Assembly: GCA_944375715.1 (NCBI GenBank) | Contig: CALWAP010000009.1 | Coordinates: forward strand, 1-56,746 | Direction of reading: 5' to 3' | Origin: an uncultured Clostridia bacterium | GTDB lineage: Bacteria > Bacillota > Clostridia > Oscillospirales > Butyricicoccaceae | Length of the DNA stretch: 56,746 nucleotides | Shown here: positions 1 to 9,695 of the stretch, one piece after another | How the letters are laid out: the number at the start of each line of letters is the position of its first letter | How positions within the stretch are numbered: position 1 is the first letter of the stretch | Made by a program: the position numbers and the translations under genes | The notes under the pieces: generated by a model | What the model was told of the DNA's origin: nothing | Databases searched by the model: none | What the model saw: only the letters and a program-made list of their open reading frames with translations

Positions 1-3000
1 TACCCAGAGGATCCAAAATGCCGCTGCCCTTTCCGTTTATGACACCCGAGCCAATAGCCCATTCCATAGACTCCACGGCCCAATCGGAGGTATTGCCGCC
101 GTCATTGAAATCGTCAAGATCGCCCGAGGGCTTCATATCGTAACCCTTAAGATCGGCATAACGGTACATAATTGCCGCCATCTGCTCGCGGGTTATGCTG
201 TCGTTCGGACCGAAGATACCGTCGCCATAACCGCCGACAAGGCCCTTCTCTGCCGCCCAATTAACAGCGTTATAATACCAGGCACCTTCCTTCACATCAT
301 CAAAAGCCTGCTTATATCCTGTCTTGCCGCCTTCTATGTTGTAAAGTATCTGGGCCATCATAGCGCGAGTAAGCTTGCCGTTAGGATCAAACTCATCACT
401 GTCAACCCCGTGCATGATGTCGTTGTCATAAGCATACATAACGGCCTCATAAAACCAATCGTTTTCGCTTACATCATCAAAGGGTCCGCTGTATTCCTCC
501 TCGTCATCCGAGGTGAATTTGGCCTTAACGGTAACCGAACCTTCGGGCATCGTAAAAGTATACTTGCCGTTACTCTTGCCCGAAACCTTGATGCTCTTGC
601 CGCTGTTGTCAGTAACCGTTATATCATCCAGAACATATCCGTCATCGGGTGTAACCGTCAGTGTGACAAGCGTTGTAGCGCTGGCCTGGTCTGTATCGGC
701 AGAGATTGTGCCGTGCTTGGCGCTCTCGATCTTGACCGAATAAGCACTGACACTGCCCCCCGAAGACTTAACATAATATTCGTACTTATAGCCGAACTCG
801 GGTTCGCTTTGCTCGCCGCTATTGGCTATTCCCTCATGAGTGAAGGTACCCGTATACTGACGGAAGTTCACGACCGCACCGTCGTCAAGAGCAAACTGAC
901 TGTATACGCAGCCGCCCTTTTCCAAAGTTATGACCGTCTGGCCCAAGTATGCGGTTTCTTCTCCTCCCTTCATAAGAGCGATGGCTCCCGGGCAGTTTAC
1001 CTTTCCGGATTCTCCGCTCGTAAGGGAAGCCTGCGAATTCACCCTGAGTATCCCGTTTACATTAAGCGTACCGTTGACCGTCAGGCCGGAGCCATTAACA
1101 ACCGTCAGCTTGCCGTTTACCGTCAAATACGCGCCATCGGCTATGACAGCCCTAAGCTTTAATGCGGTTTCGGCATCGCTGCCCAGCATCAGGAAGAACT
1201 CCTTGCCCTCGGGGATATTGGCCTTAGAGCCGCGGGTTAATGTGACTGTGGGCACCATGTCAACTACCTGCATCTCCGCGCTGCCCGAAGTAAGATTGAG
1301 CCTTGCTCCTGTGCCGCCTACCAGCTCCTCGCCGGAAAACACCAGCGAAGCGCCTGACTGTATCTGAAGGGAGCCTGTGGCCAGGTACATGGCATTGTCC
1401 ACTGTCAAAGCAGAGCCACTGTACATTACAAGGTTAACATCAAGAGGCATTCTTAAACTGTCACTGCCGACAAGTATGACCGTTCCGCCCATGTTCGAAG
1501 CCGCCGTAATAGCCTCATTCAAGGTGGGGTAGGACACGCCGTTATAAATAGCAACAACACTTTCGCCGTAAATGTCTTCTATTTTCTCGCCATCGACCGT
1601 CGTATTAATGATGGTCAGATTGTTGCCTGCAGGCATTTCTGACAGAGTGCCTCCGACTATGCTCATATGTCCGCTGCCGCTGTTGGAAATGCTGCCTGTT
1701 ATAACGGTTCCCTGGACAGAAGCGCTGCCGGCCGAGGTGTTTACCATATCACCGTTAAACTCGCCGCCATTTACATTGACAGCGACATCGGTCTGTGCAT
1801 TATTCTGCGGATCTGCCTGACTCAAAGCTGTGGTAGCTGTAAGCGTACAGTCTTCAACATTTACCTGAACAGGCATCTTTGTGGTGTGCTGTGCCACAGC
1901 CAGCGCGGCGTTTTTGGTGGTGGAACCGCTGCCGTTGGGCGATACGGAATATTCACCGTTACCACCCGTCAGGGAAGCACCGCGAAGTTCCAGCATGCCG
2001 GCGCGGATCTCCACTGCCGTGCTGCCGCCCTTAACACTGCCGCCCTCTATAAAGTACCAGCCGTCAGCGGGCAGATAAACACCCAGGCCGTCAGATGTTA
2101 TGTTTACATCGACAAGTTCAACATTTATGCCGCTTAAAGTACCATTTGTGGCAACGCCTATGGTCTCCTCGCCCGTAACATTTATCGTTCCGTTCTTAAT
2201 AATAACATCGGCATTGTTGGGCTGGACCAGATCAGAGGGGACTATGCCCAGACCATAATCCTCAGCGGATGTTATCTTATGCCCGTTCATGTCAAGAGTA
2301 AAGCAGGAATTGGGCATGGCAACCGTGATGGGGCCGTCGCTGTCGGCCAGCATGACTATCTCGTCATTGACGCTCCGGGCGCCCTGGTCGTTATATGTGG
2401 CAGCTGTTATAGCTGCGTTAAGAGTCGAATAACCCAAATTGCCTATCTTAGCTCCATAGGAACTTACGGGGTTTACCGAAGTCTCGGTATCAGTACCTGA
2501 GCTCGCCTTGTCGCCGTCAAAGAGATACCCTTCCGAAAGAAGGCCGGCGTAATCCTCAAGGCCGCTTACGTGGAAGGTGCCGCCCGTTACCTTGCCGCCC
2601 TGCGCGCTTATATTCTTGAACTCTGACAAGCCGCAGGTCATATTGACCGCGCTGAACTGCGTTCCCAAAGCGCCGGAAAGGACCTCCTCAAGCGTACCTG
2701 CAAAGGTTATTTTTCCCGAAGCGCTGCCCGATATAACAGCTCCGGAAAGAGCTGCGGGGTCAGTTATCGTGGCTTCACCGAAAAGATACACTGTCCCGGC
2801 ATTGGCCGAAACGGCATCTTCCAGGGTATCGTAATAGGTGTATGCGCCTTCGTTTACCGTATAGGCAACCGAGCTGCCCTGAGGCGCCGTCACCATAAAG
2901 GGGTAATCGGCCTTGGTAGCTTCATCGGTATTGGCAACGCACTGCCCCGAAGTCACAAACGAGCTGACATCGGCCTTATAAAGGCCGCCCGTTATCGTGA

Positions 3001-3931
3001 AATTCGTAGGCACGGCGGCGGAAAGGCCATCAAACTTGCCGTTTTCAATGACTATCTGGGCTGTGGAATTCCCGGCTGTACCCGCAAGGGCAACAATACC
3101 GTTTACCGTCACATCGCCCTTGATGGTCATGGGCTTTTCGGAATTCCAGGCCGCCTCAACAGCGTTGCCGCCCGCTTCATTGGTATATGTACCACCATTG
3201 ATTACGGCGCTGCCCTGAGTCCTGATCCACACGACGGCGCTGCCGTTGCTGGTCATTACGCAGTCGGTAAACTCAAATTCACCGGCGTATGCACTTACGG
3301 CATTGCTCTGCACGCCGGGGTTATTCGATACATCGACCGTGCAGCCCGTCAGCTTAAGGGTTATATCGGAAGATAAACCGCTGAAGCCGTAATGGGGCCC
3401 CTTGCTGTTTTCACTTTGGGCTATGGAGAAATCGCAGTCCCGAGCCGTAAGGGCTGAACCACCCTTAAGGCTTACAAGGGTAACAGAAGCCTCAGAAACG
3501 GGCGCCGCCGTAACAGCACAGTTATCCATCGTAAGCTGGCAATTCGCACCGACGCTCAGCGCATTGTTGACGCCGGCTATCTCACCTTTGCTGCCTGTAC
3601 TTTTGATTTCGGCCGAAGTCGCCGTCAAGTTAAGATATTTGCCCGCCGCGGTAAAGCCCAGCTTATATCCCGCAAGGTCAAGGATAATATCTTCGTCTAC
3701 TGTCAAAGTATCTGCAGAAGCAACTTCTTTAAGCAGCGTCACAGTGTTTCCGGGAGCTGCCTCTTCCAGGGCTTCCGCCAAAGTATCATAATGTGTTGTG
3801 TCAATCTTTGCCTCATGCCGGCAACCTTCGCCGCCCTGGCATTCGGTGGTACTGCCTGCGAAAACTGTCGCGGGCAGCATGGCCATCACCATGCACAAAG
3901 CCAGAGTCAAGGACAATATCTTTTTACTCAT
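1..3931 (-). CDS. Large SLH-domain surface protein, C-terminus cut by window
   Basis: A continuous minus-strand frame runs from ATG at 3931 to the window edge (about 1310 codons, no stop), with an AAGGAGAG ribosome site at 3941-3948. Residues 1-26 are a signal peptide (MSKKILSLTLALCMVMAM, cleavage near TVFAG). Residues ~30-1050 are a long, Ser/Thr/Gly-rich region with many short beta-strand-like units of the kind seen in beta-helix cell-surface proteins. Residues ~1063-1145 resemble a divergent InlB B-repeat (ending in TFTMPEGSVTVKAKF). Three SLH repeats then start near residues 1149 (FDDVSENDWFYEAV), 1208 (FDDVKEGAWYYNAV) and 1269; the third is unfinished at the window edge. SLH repeats bind secondary cell-wall polymer, so the protein should sit on the outer surface. 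The role of the long central part is unknown (adhesion is only a guess). Confidence 0.9.
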   Translation of the reverse strand, partial: MSKKILSLTLALCMVMAMLPATVFAGSTTECQGGEGCRHEAKIDTTHYDTLAEALEEAAPGNTVTLLKEVASADTLTVDEDIILDLAGYKLGFTAAGKYLNLTATSAEIKSTGSKGEIAGVNNALSVGANCQLTMDNCAVTAAPVSEASVTLVSLKGGSALTARDCDFSIAQSENSKGPHYGFSGLSSDITLKLTGCTVDVSNNPGVQSNAVSAYAGEFEFTDCVMTSNGSAVVWIRTQGSAVINGGTYTNEAGGNAVEAAWNSEKPMTIKGDVTVNGIVALAGTAGNSTAQIVIENGKFDGLSAAVPTNFTITGGLYKADVSSFVTSGQCVANTDEATKADYPFMVTAPQGSSVAYTVNEGAYTYYDTLEDAVSANAGTVYLFGEATITDPAALSGAVISGSASGKITFAGTLEEVLSGALGTQFSAVNMTCGLSEFKNISAQGGKVTGGTFHVSGLEDYAGLLSEGYLFDGDKASSGTDTETSVNPVSSYGAKIGNLGYSTLNAAITAATYNDQGARSVNDEIVMLADSDGPITVAMPNSCFTLDMNGHKITSAEDYGLGIVPSDLVQPNNADVIIKNGTINVTGEETIGVATNGTLSGINVELVDVNITSDGLGVYLPADGWYFIEGGSVKGGSTAVEIRAGMLELRGASLTGGNGEYSVSPNGSGSTTKNAALAVAQHTTKMPVQVNVEDCTLTATTALSQADPQNNAQTDVAVNVNGGEFNGDMVNTSAGSASVQGTVITGSISNSGSGHMSIVGGTLSEMPAGNNLTIINTTVDGEKIEDIYGESVVAIYNGVSYPTLNEAITAASNMGGTVILVGSDSLRMPLDVNLVMYSGSALTVDNAMYLATGSLQIQSGASLVFSGEELVGGTGARLNLTSGSAEMQVVDMVPTVTLTRGSKANIPEGKEFFLMLGSDAETALKLRAVIADGAYLTVNGKLTVVNGSGLTVNGTLNVNGILRVNSQASLTSGESGKVNCPGAIALMKGGEETAYLGQTVITLEKGGCVYSQFALDDGAVVNFRQYTGTFTHEGIANSGEQSEPEFGYKYEYYVKSSGGSVSAYSVKIESAKHGTISADTDQASATTLVTLTVTPDDGYVLDDITVTDNSGKSIKVSGKSNGKYTFTMPEGSVTVKAKFTSDDEEEYSGPFDDVSENDWFYEAVMYAYDNDIMHGVDSDEFDPNGKLTRAMMAQILYNIEGGKTGYKQAFDDVKEGAWYYNAVNWAAEKGLVGGYGDGIFGPNDSITREQMAAIMYRYADLKGYDMKPSGDLDDFNDGGNTSDWAVESMEWAIGSGVINGKGSGILDPLG

Positions 3932-4073
3932 GCGTTTTCACTCTCCTTATCGGCCTCGTGTTTTCATGCGGATAATTGCTTATGCACGATCACTCCTTTC
4001 AAACAATAATCGCTTATGTGGCAGAAAGACATATTTACATTTTTATGATATCAACTCAAATTTTAAAAATCAA

Positions 4074-4095
4074 GGCGGCAGAAGACCCCGCCGCC
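4074..4095 (-). terminator. Intrinsic terminator after the 4125-4610 gene
   Basis: GGCGGC (4074-4079) pairs with GCCGCC (4090-4095). Read on the minus strand the hairpin is followed by TTGATTTTT, and it lies 30 bases past the stop codon at 4125. Confidence 0.6.
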
Positions 4096-4124
4096 ATTGT
4101 TCATACAATCTTTACGATTAAAAC

Positions 4125-4610
4125 TTATTTTGTAGCAAAACTGTTCACAAAAAACTCGGTAAAGTCTTTAAGTTCTTCTTCCTGAGAAACATAAACATAG
4201 AGCTTTTCATCATCCAGCCAATCATACGCATTGATGCCGATATACCCTTTCTTGTCAGGATAAATAATAAATGCGTCCGTAGGATACTTGTTTCGATACG
4301 CCTTAAATATTTCCGAGCGCCTGTAATACACTGCATCGCCGCAAGCCGAAAGATCGGGTACTGTAGGCACTGCGGCTATGGCCAGATTTTTTTCGTCCCA
4401 CCCTACTATCAGATTGCCTATTTTTGTCTTGCTGCCATGGACAAAGCCATAATTATACCGGCTGACATCCTCGGTATACCCAAAAATTATCCTGTAATTC
4501 TCTCCGTTTTCCACACGGCTGTCAAAAAGCTGCCTCATCTTCTCCGCATTGGCACGGCTCTTTTCCATATCCGGCTCGGGCTGCTTGAACAGCTTACTGA
4601 AAATACCCAT
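4125..4610 (-). CDS. Unrecognised small cytosolic protein (161 aa)
   Basis: Family not recognised. I place the start at 4610 (MGIFSKLFKQPEPD) because GGAGG lies 8 bases upstream; an ATG 30 bases further up has no such site. There is no signal peptide and no membrane segment. The N-terminal ~15 residues are a short hydrophobic/basic stretch, followed by a helical segment and then a mixed alpha/beta region with many aromatic residues (for example YVYVSQEEELKDFTEFF near the C-terminus). Fifty-two bases upstream lies a near copy of the palindrome that precedes the neighbouring tetR, so it is probably repressed by that TetR protein. Its own terminator follows at 4074-4095. Confidence 0.7.
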   Translation of the reverse strand: MGIFSKLFKQPEPDMEKSRANAEKMRQLFDSRVENGENYRIIFGYTEDVSRYNYGFVHGSKTKIGNLIVGWDEKNLAIAAVPTVPDLSACGDAVYYRRSEIFKAYRNKYPTDAFIIYPDKKGYIGINAYDWLDDEKLYVYVSQEEELKDFTEFFVNSFATK

Positions 4611-4661
4611 TGATCTTTCCTCCGTAAATATTATATTCAAAGCCCATCAGGCTAAGTATAA

Positions 4662-4695
4662 AAATAAATATAAATTTTAAAAATCATACTTATTT
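4662..4695. promoter_or_regulatory. Candidate TetR operator, copy 2
   Basis: A 34-base AT-rich dyad that matches the one at 5353-5386 at 29 of 34 positions, including a shared central ATTTTTAAAA. It lies 52 bases before the start of the 4125-4610 gene. Binding by the adjacent TetR protein is inferred from position and duplication. Confidence 0.55.
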
Positions 4696-4733
4696 TTCTT
4701 AAAAAAGCACCACGCTCTCAAAGGTAGTACTTT

Positions 4734-5342
4734 TTATTCCCTCATCTTTTCCAACCCGCTGACTATTGCCTTTATCTGGAAATCTACTGTTTCATCCAGC
4801 GCTTCTGGCACCAGCATAGGCATCATTTCCGGGACCGATTTTCTCAGCACCATGACCGAAAGGCTGACATTTATAAAAAGCTCCACTCTGCGTCGCTCGG
4901 GCACTATGCCAAAACACTCCAGCAGCCGGCCGAAAAGCTCACGCTGCCTTTGACGGAAAATCTCATAGCTCTGTTTTGAAAGCCGCCTGAACAGCTGCTG
5001 CTGCTCATCTATGGTCATGACGGCAATACCGTTTTTCTCGCCGTAACAACAATCATGCAAAAAACGCTCTATTCCTTCTTTCCAGGTAAGACTCCTATCC
5101 TCCATAAGGCTCTTGGCATAGGAGATTATTCTCGGCTGCTGGAGATAGAACATCTCTACCACCAGATCTTCTTTTGTCGGAAAAAACGAGTAAAAAAATG
5201 TACGGGAAATACCAGCCGACCTGTATATCTGTTCGACCGTCGTGCGGCGTATGCCCTGTTTGGACATAAGCTCCAAAGCAGAGCTTAAAAGCTTTTCTCT
5301 GACCCTGACTTTTTCTTCCTCATTATAGGCGACTTTTGGCAT
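4734..5342 (-). CDS. TetR/AcrR-family transcriptional regulator
   Basis: A 202-residue protein starting at 5342 (MPKVAYNEEEKVRV), chosen because GGAGGA lies just upstream; longer in-frame starts lack a ribosome site. Residues ~10-60 form the TetR DNA-binding fold: helix 1 LLSSALELMSKQGIRRTTV, then the helix-turn-helix QIYRSAGISRTFFYSFFPTKEDLV, which is highly typical. The C-terminal ~140 residues are the variable ligand-binding/dimer domain; the ligand cannot be told from sequence. A palindrome covers its promoter (5353-5386) and recurs before the next gene downstream, so autorepression and control of the 4125-4610 gene are likely. Confidence 0.9.
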   Translation of the reverse strand: MPKVAYNEEEKVRVREKLLSSALELMSKQGIRRTTVEQIYRSAGISRTFFYSFFPTKEDLVVEMFYLQQPRIISYAKSLMEDRSLTWKEGIERFLHDCCYGEKNGIAVMTIDEQQQLFRRLSKQSYEIFRQRQRELFGRLLECFGIVPERRRVELFINVSLSVMVLRKSVPEMMPMLVPEALDETVDFQIKAIVSGLEKMRE

Positions 5343-5352
5343 ATCCTCCTCC

Positions 5353-5386
5353 AAATAAATACACTTTTTAAAAATCGTATTTATTT
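5353..5386. promoter_or_regulatory. Candidate TetR operator, copy 1
   Basis: AAATAAATAC (5353-5362) and GTATTTATTT (5377-5386) form an inverted repeat around a 14-base AT centre, starting 11 bases before the tetR start codon. It is repeated at 4662-4695 with five differences. Confidence 0.6.
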
Positions 5387-5661
5387 TATCATATTGCATC
5401 ACTTACGGCAACCCCTTTCATCGCATCCAATATGCAAAGAAATAGGTTTTATCAAAATCATAACTTTAAAAGGAGATTGCGTTTTCAGCTTTTTTCCTAC
5501 GCATTTAAGCGAGAAATACCGTTTTGCGCTCACTCAAAACAACAGATTGCCAAAACGCGGTAAGCCATTTTCGAAGCCGTTCTTCCAAAACGCCACGGAT
5601 CACCGCAGGAAATTTTTTCATTGGTCGAAAATTTGAATTTGAAAGGGCACAAATGTGCAAA
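5387..5661. other. Intergenic stretch without recognisable gene
   Basis: Together with the tetR upstream region this gives about 320 bases with no convincing reading frame, RNA or repeat. Short frames here lack ribosome sites and family-like composition. Confidence 0.5.
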
Positions 5662-5693
5662 AGGCGGCCGAAAGCAAATTGCTTTCGGCCGCC
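5662..5693 (-). terminator. Perfect 32-bp palindrome, probable terminator
   Basis: AGGCGGCCGAAAGCAA (5662-5677) is followed directly by its exact reverse complement (5678-5693). On the minus strand it is followed by TTTTGCAC. It lies 20 bases past the end of the decayed SLH gene and is probably that gene's terminator. Confidence 0.6.
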
Positions 5694-5713
5694 TGCACCT
5701 TAATACAGACAAA

Positions 5714-6713
5714 TCAAATTGTATTCTGCCTGATAAAACGCATAAAGATCATCGCCGCCTGAGAGCGGGTGGCGGTGCCTTCAGGCGCCAAGGAGGACTC
5801 GGTCACGCCCTCAATAATGCCGCTGCCACAGGCTCACTGCATCGCAGAAACGGCATATTCGGAAATCTCAAAGGCGTCGTCATAAGAAAGTATATTGGTG
5901 TCCTCGCCCACGCTGACATCATAACCCTTGTATGAGGCATAGCGGTACAAAATAGCCGCCAGCTGTTCACGGGTAACGAGATCATCGGGCCCAAAGTCCG
6001 TATCGCTTTAACCGTTGACAATGCCGTTTTCGAATGCCCACGCGACGGCATCGGCATAATACTCCGACGGGTCTACGTCGTCAAAGGAACTAATACCGGC
6101 ATCAGGCTCTCCTTCCATACGGTAGAGAATAGTCACAGTCATACCCCTTGTCAACCCGACATTGGGGCCAAATGTATCTTCTTCCACAGCGTTCATTATG
6201 CCACTGTCATAGACATACTTGACGGCACCATGGTACCAGGCACCTCCTGCTACGTCGGTAAAGGGCATATCATCGAAAGGCTCCGTGAAAACTGCTTCAA
6301 CGGTGACCCTGGAAGCCGGCATACTGAAAGTATACCTGTTATCATCTTCCCTCACCAACTCCGCTTCGCTGCCGTTCTTATCAGTTACGGTAATCTTATT
6401 CAAAACAAAACCCTTGTCAGGCTTTGCCATGACCGTAACTTGGCTGCCCTTTTCGGCGCTTGTATCACTGACACTTATGCTGCCATTATCGGCCTCTTCA
6501 ACCGTGACCGTATACATCCGTCATGGTTTCACAGTCCGCCAGGAACAAGGCCTTACCAAATGCAAATCCGTCGGCAACCGCATCCAGACCGTTAAGGGTC
6601 AGCATTTTACTCTCTTCGTCCCAGAAAATGTCATAGTCCTCCTGAGTCCCCTCGGCAAGAGAAGGCACGGGTATCATCACTATGAATATTATAATACCTA
6701 GAAGTATTGACAT
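5714..6713 (-). pseudogene. Decayed SLH-domain surface protein gene
   Basis: Remnant of a gene built like the one at 1-3931. The start at 6713 (MSILLGIIIFIVMIPVPSLA) is a signal peptide with GGAGG upstream. Near 6515 the frame shifts, joining the N-terminal ~70 residues directly to an InlB-like repeat (VTVEEADNGSISV to SRVTVEAVF) and SLH repeat 1 (FTDVAGGAWYHGAVKYVYD); the whole middle region expected from the paralogue is missing. SLH 2 is broken by TAA (6008-6010, after GIVNG) and SLH 3 by TGA in a position where the family has Trp (after SAMQ, near 5838). The frame then runs on to a TGA at 5714. One internal deletion plus two nonsense changes indicate loss of function. Confidence 0.85.
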
Positions 6714-7337
6714 CCTACATTCCTCCATCCGTACACATCATTTAAGAACCTGCCACAACAGGTGCCAGCAAAGCAGCCACATCTCTCAGCTGCTTTGGCT
6801 TTCGCCATGCCGCTCCACATTCTCGCAGACACCCCGCGAAACGGCAGCCCATGTTGGCAACACATGGACAAAGCCGCATCCCGCACCGCCGGTGTTTCGC
6901 TGCGGGACAATCCCTCGTAAAAAGGCATCAGACGGTCGGTGTAATCGTCAGGGTCAGGGACGTCATAGATGGCGCGGGCGCCGTCCAGGTAGAATACCAA
7001 CGAGTAGATCAGTTTTTCGCAGTTTGGATATTGATGAATCTGCTCCATCGCCTTCTGAAAGGCGGCGTCGTAGCCCTGCGCCTCAACCATGTCCTTCAGT
7101 TCCCCGACGAAGCGGGCGATCTCCTCGTCGGTCAGATCCTCCTGGAAGGACAGCAAGGTGTTCAGATCGGTTTTCAGCACCCGGGCCAGGGCTGGCAGGG
7201 TAGTGATATCCGGATATGTGGTTCCCTTTTTCCCACTTGTGTACCGCTGTTGCAGAGACGCCCAGCAGATTCGCCAGCTGCTCCTGGGTCAGTGACTGCT
7301 CTTTCCGCTTTTCCCGGATGATCACTCCGGGTTTCAT
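6698..7337 (-). pseudogene. Frameshifted and truncated XRE-family regulator
   Basis: From ATG at 7337 (MKPGVIIREKRKEQSLTQEQ; GGGGGG upstream) the N-terminus is a clear XRE helix-turn-helix (LANLLGVSATAVHKWEKG). Just after WEKG, in an A5-G3 run near 7228-7236, one extra base shifts the frame; removing it restores the expected TTYPDITTLPALARVLKTDLN and the following helical regulatory region (LLSFQEDLTDEEIARFVGEL). The C-terminal repeat region stops matching the family after ~150 residues and the frame runs into the start of the decayed SLH gene. Related regulators are usually about twice this long, so this is a broken gene. A sequencing error could explain the single frameshift but not the truncation. 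Confidence 0.75.
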
Positions 7338-7510
7338 GCTCCATCCCCCCTTTCTTGGTATCTCCATCATAACAGAGGCTGCCGAGCCAAGCAATGGCGC
7401 GGTGGTTCAACCGACGGGCCGAAAAAGAAACCAATGGTTAAATGGACTTTGCAAGTTTGGAGAAGCGAAATGTGGATCTGATTGCATCTCTGGAGTCTTG
7501 GCCCACCTTC

Positions 7511-9538
7511 TTACTGTCTGTTTTTATCTATCGCGCTAAGGGCACCCACAACAGCGCCTGCAGGACCGGCGATAATTCCTCCCAAAATGCCTCGTTTGAT
7601 TACACTGGCTCTGCGAACCGTTGTACCAATCCGATCATGTTGACTGCTGATCACCGTCGAATAGCTGCCATACGACGGCAGGTCAGCTGTCGGCAAAACA
7701 CCGGAGCTATATTGGGCTGCGGAAAATTCACCGATCAGCTTTTCCATGGAATTGTTCAGTTTCTGAATTCCCTGATCAGCTTCCTTCATCGCTTCGTACA
7801 GAACGACCTGGTTTTCTTTGATGTCATCCAGTTTGCTGATGATGGTTTCCAGTTTTTCATCGATGAGATCCAATTTATTCAGAATCTTGTTTGTCTTTAA
7901 TTCAGATTCATACAAATTGTATGCGCCATCTGCCCCACTAAGTTCTGTAACTCTTCCCGATAGAAAATACTCATATAAGATGCATAACACATAAAAATCT
8001 TGATATTTTTTATAGATTACGTTTAGAGAATTCAGCTCGTCGATGGCCCCGTATATGGCAAACAGATCCGCTGCCAGTGACTTGATTTCGTCATCAATAA
8101 ACAGCACTGCGGCTGTACTCTTTTGCACCGCCGGCAATTGATCCGCTTTTTCTGAAAGTACCGACTCCTGTTGAACTGCATAATCGGCAAGATACCGTTG
8201 TATCTCCTCTTTCTCTTTCAAGAGCCCAGCCTTTTTCTCTTCCAAGGCTTTGGCGTAGACTCCGGCCTTAACTTCCTTCTCGCTGGAAGCCAGCTGCTCC
8301 TTTTTCTGTTTTTGAAGTTCAAACTCCTGAATCTTCTGGGCATACCGGTCTGCAAGCGCGTTATATTGCTCCAGAGCATCTTCAAAATGCTTGACTTCCT
8401 CCTCATAGGCGATACAGGCCTGCTCATACGCCGCCTCTTTTTCCGCCTGCTCTCTCTGGAGCCTCTCATATTCTTGGCAGGCATTTTCATATCTCTGCAA
8501 ATCTTCTTCGTATTTTTGCCGCAGCTCGGAATTCTGTTTCTCGACTTTCTTTTTATTGAAGAATGAACCCACTCCGTAAACCGGCTCTGTCGGCTTTCTT
8601 AAACGGGATTCATCAAAGGAAAATGCCGGAGGCGCCGATGGCTTTTGCGGCAGTTCCGGTTTGTGGGGCGGCGTTGGTTTTCTCAACTTGGTTCCATAGA
8701 TTTTCCAGGTGTCATCCGTCTCGATATACGCTTGCCAGGCGGCCTTCTTTTCTTCCTCAGATAACGAAAGGCCGTTTGAAATCTGCTCATTCAGTTCCTG
8801 TAATTTCCTCTTGGAATCCAGATATTCCTGAGGATCATCACTTTTGGCCGTCATTTCAACAATAAACCGGCCTTTTTCCTTGGCTTTTGCGTGATTGCAT
8901 GCATATTTTTTATGCAGGAAGATTTTAATTTGTTTCTCCAGTATGTAGGATTCCTTATATAGTTCAATCAAAGTGCCCAGATATTCTTTGACATCCAGCT
9001 TGGACACATCCGGTTCCGCCGCGCTTTCCCGGGCCTTGGATTTGTATCTTTGAATCAGCTTGTCATAGTCCTTCTCGCACAGCCGGTCGATCTTTTCCTC
9101 CGCAAATTCTTCATACTTGTGATTGCAGTACGGGCAAATCCCTTTCAGGCACGGTAATTTCCCTTTTTGTTTGGCCGCAAGTTCAAACTTAAATTCACCG
9201 CTCAACTTGTATTGTTTCGCGTTTTGATCCACAAATTCCGTTGTGATATAGGAACACTTGATGGGCAAATTCATTTCTTCTGCATGGTTGGCCAATTTTT
9301 TGAACGCAGCGGATTTATTGCCCGCTATGAACGCGAATGGAACCACCAAAGGCGATTCCCTGTTCAGTTCATGAATCAACTCATATTCCCGTTCATTTTT
9401 AACCAGAATAAACTGAGAGCCACAGCAGGTGCATGTTTTCACACTTTCAGTATTTGTCAAGTAAGAAAAGCTCTCTTTATTATTCTTGCAAACACGCTTC
9501 CACGACATTTTGCTTTTTTCACGATCAACAAATTCCAT
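7511..9538 (-). CDS. Zinc-knuckle, coiled-coil protein of unknown function (675 aa)
   Basis: Start set at 9538 (MEFVDREKSKMSWKRV) with GAGG seven bases upstream. Family not recognised. Residues ~35-140 carry CxxC pairs (CTCC, and CPYC in CLKGICPYCNHKYEEF) that look like a split zinc ribbon. Residues ~280-330 are proline-rich (KPTPPHKPELPQKPSAPP). Residues ~340-470 are a long charged coiled coil (repeated EEDLQRYENACQEYERL-type heptads). The C-terminus has further helices and ends with a glycine-zipper-like segment (RGILGGIIAGPAGAVVGAL) that could insert in or lie on a membrane. It has its own transcription direction behind the XRE gene at 9694 and sits in the accessory region next to a tRNA-associated module; a role in a mobile or defence context is possible but unproven. 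Confidence 0.8.
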   Translation of the reverse strand: MEFVDREKSKMSWKRVCKNNKESFSYLTNTESVKTCTCCGSQFILVKNEREYELIHELNRESPLVVPFAFIAGNKSAAFKKLANHAEEMNLPIKCSYITTEFVDQNAKQYKLSGEFKFELAAKQKGKLPCLKGICPYCNHKYEEFAEEKIDRLCEKDYDKLIQRYKSKARESAAEPDVSKLDVKEYLGTLIELYKESYILEKQIKIFLHKKYACNHAKAKEKGRFIVEMTAKSDDPQEYLDSKRKLQELNEQISNGLSLSEEEKKAAWQAYIETDDTWKIYGTKLRKPTPPHKPELPQKPSAPPAFSFDESRLRKPTEPVYGVGSFFNKKKVEKQNSELRQKYEEDLQRYENACQEYERLQREQAEKEAAYEQACIAYEEEVKHFEDALEQYNALADRYAQKIQEFELQKQKKEQLASSEKEVKAGVYAKALEEKKAGLLKEKEEIQRYLADYAVQQESVLSEKADQLPAVQKSTAAVLFIDDEIKSLAADLFAIYGAIDELNSLNVIYKKYQDFYVLCILYEYFLSGRVTELSGADGAYNLYESELKTNKILNKLDLIDEKLETIISKLDDIKENQVVLYEAMKEADQGIQKLNNSMEKLIGEFSAAQYSSGVLPTADLPSYGSYSTVISSQHDRIGTTVRRASVIKRGILGGIIAGPAGAVVGALSAIDKNRQ

Positions 9539-9657
9539 CTTCAATCCTCTTTTCCCCAAGATCTTTGCCAAGCAAGCGAACTCCCGTTTTTTGAATTATG
9601 GCATAAAACACGGGAATATGCAATTCAATATAACGCTGTCAAAACCCTGAATGTGGA

Positions 9658-9695
9658 AAGAGCCGGTAGTTTTCGAAATAAAACTACCGGCTCTT
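9658..9695. terminator. Long hairpin between XRE gene and coiled-coil gene
   Basis: A 16-bp perfect stem (9658-9673 with 9680-9695) around the loop CGAAAT overlaps the stop codon of the XRE gene. It ends in A/T runs on both strands, so it can terminate the XRE transcript and may act in both directions. Confidence 0.65.

Noticed and set aside
1-3931. CRISPR or DNA repeat array in the giant surface gene
   Set aside because: The repeats are protein-level beta-strand and SLH units; no regular DNA repeats with spacers are present anywhere in the window.
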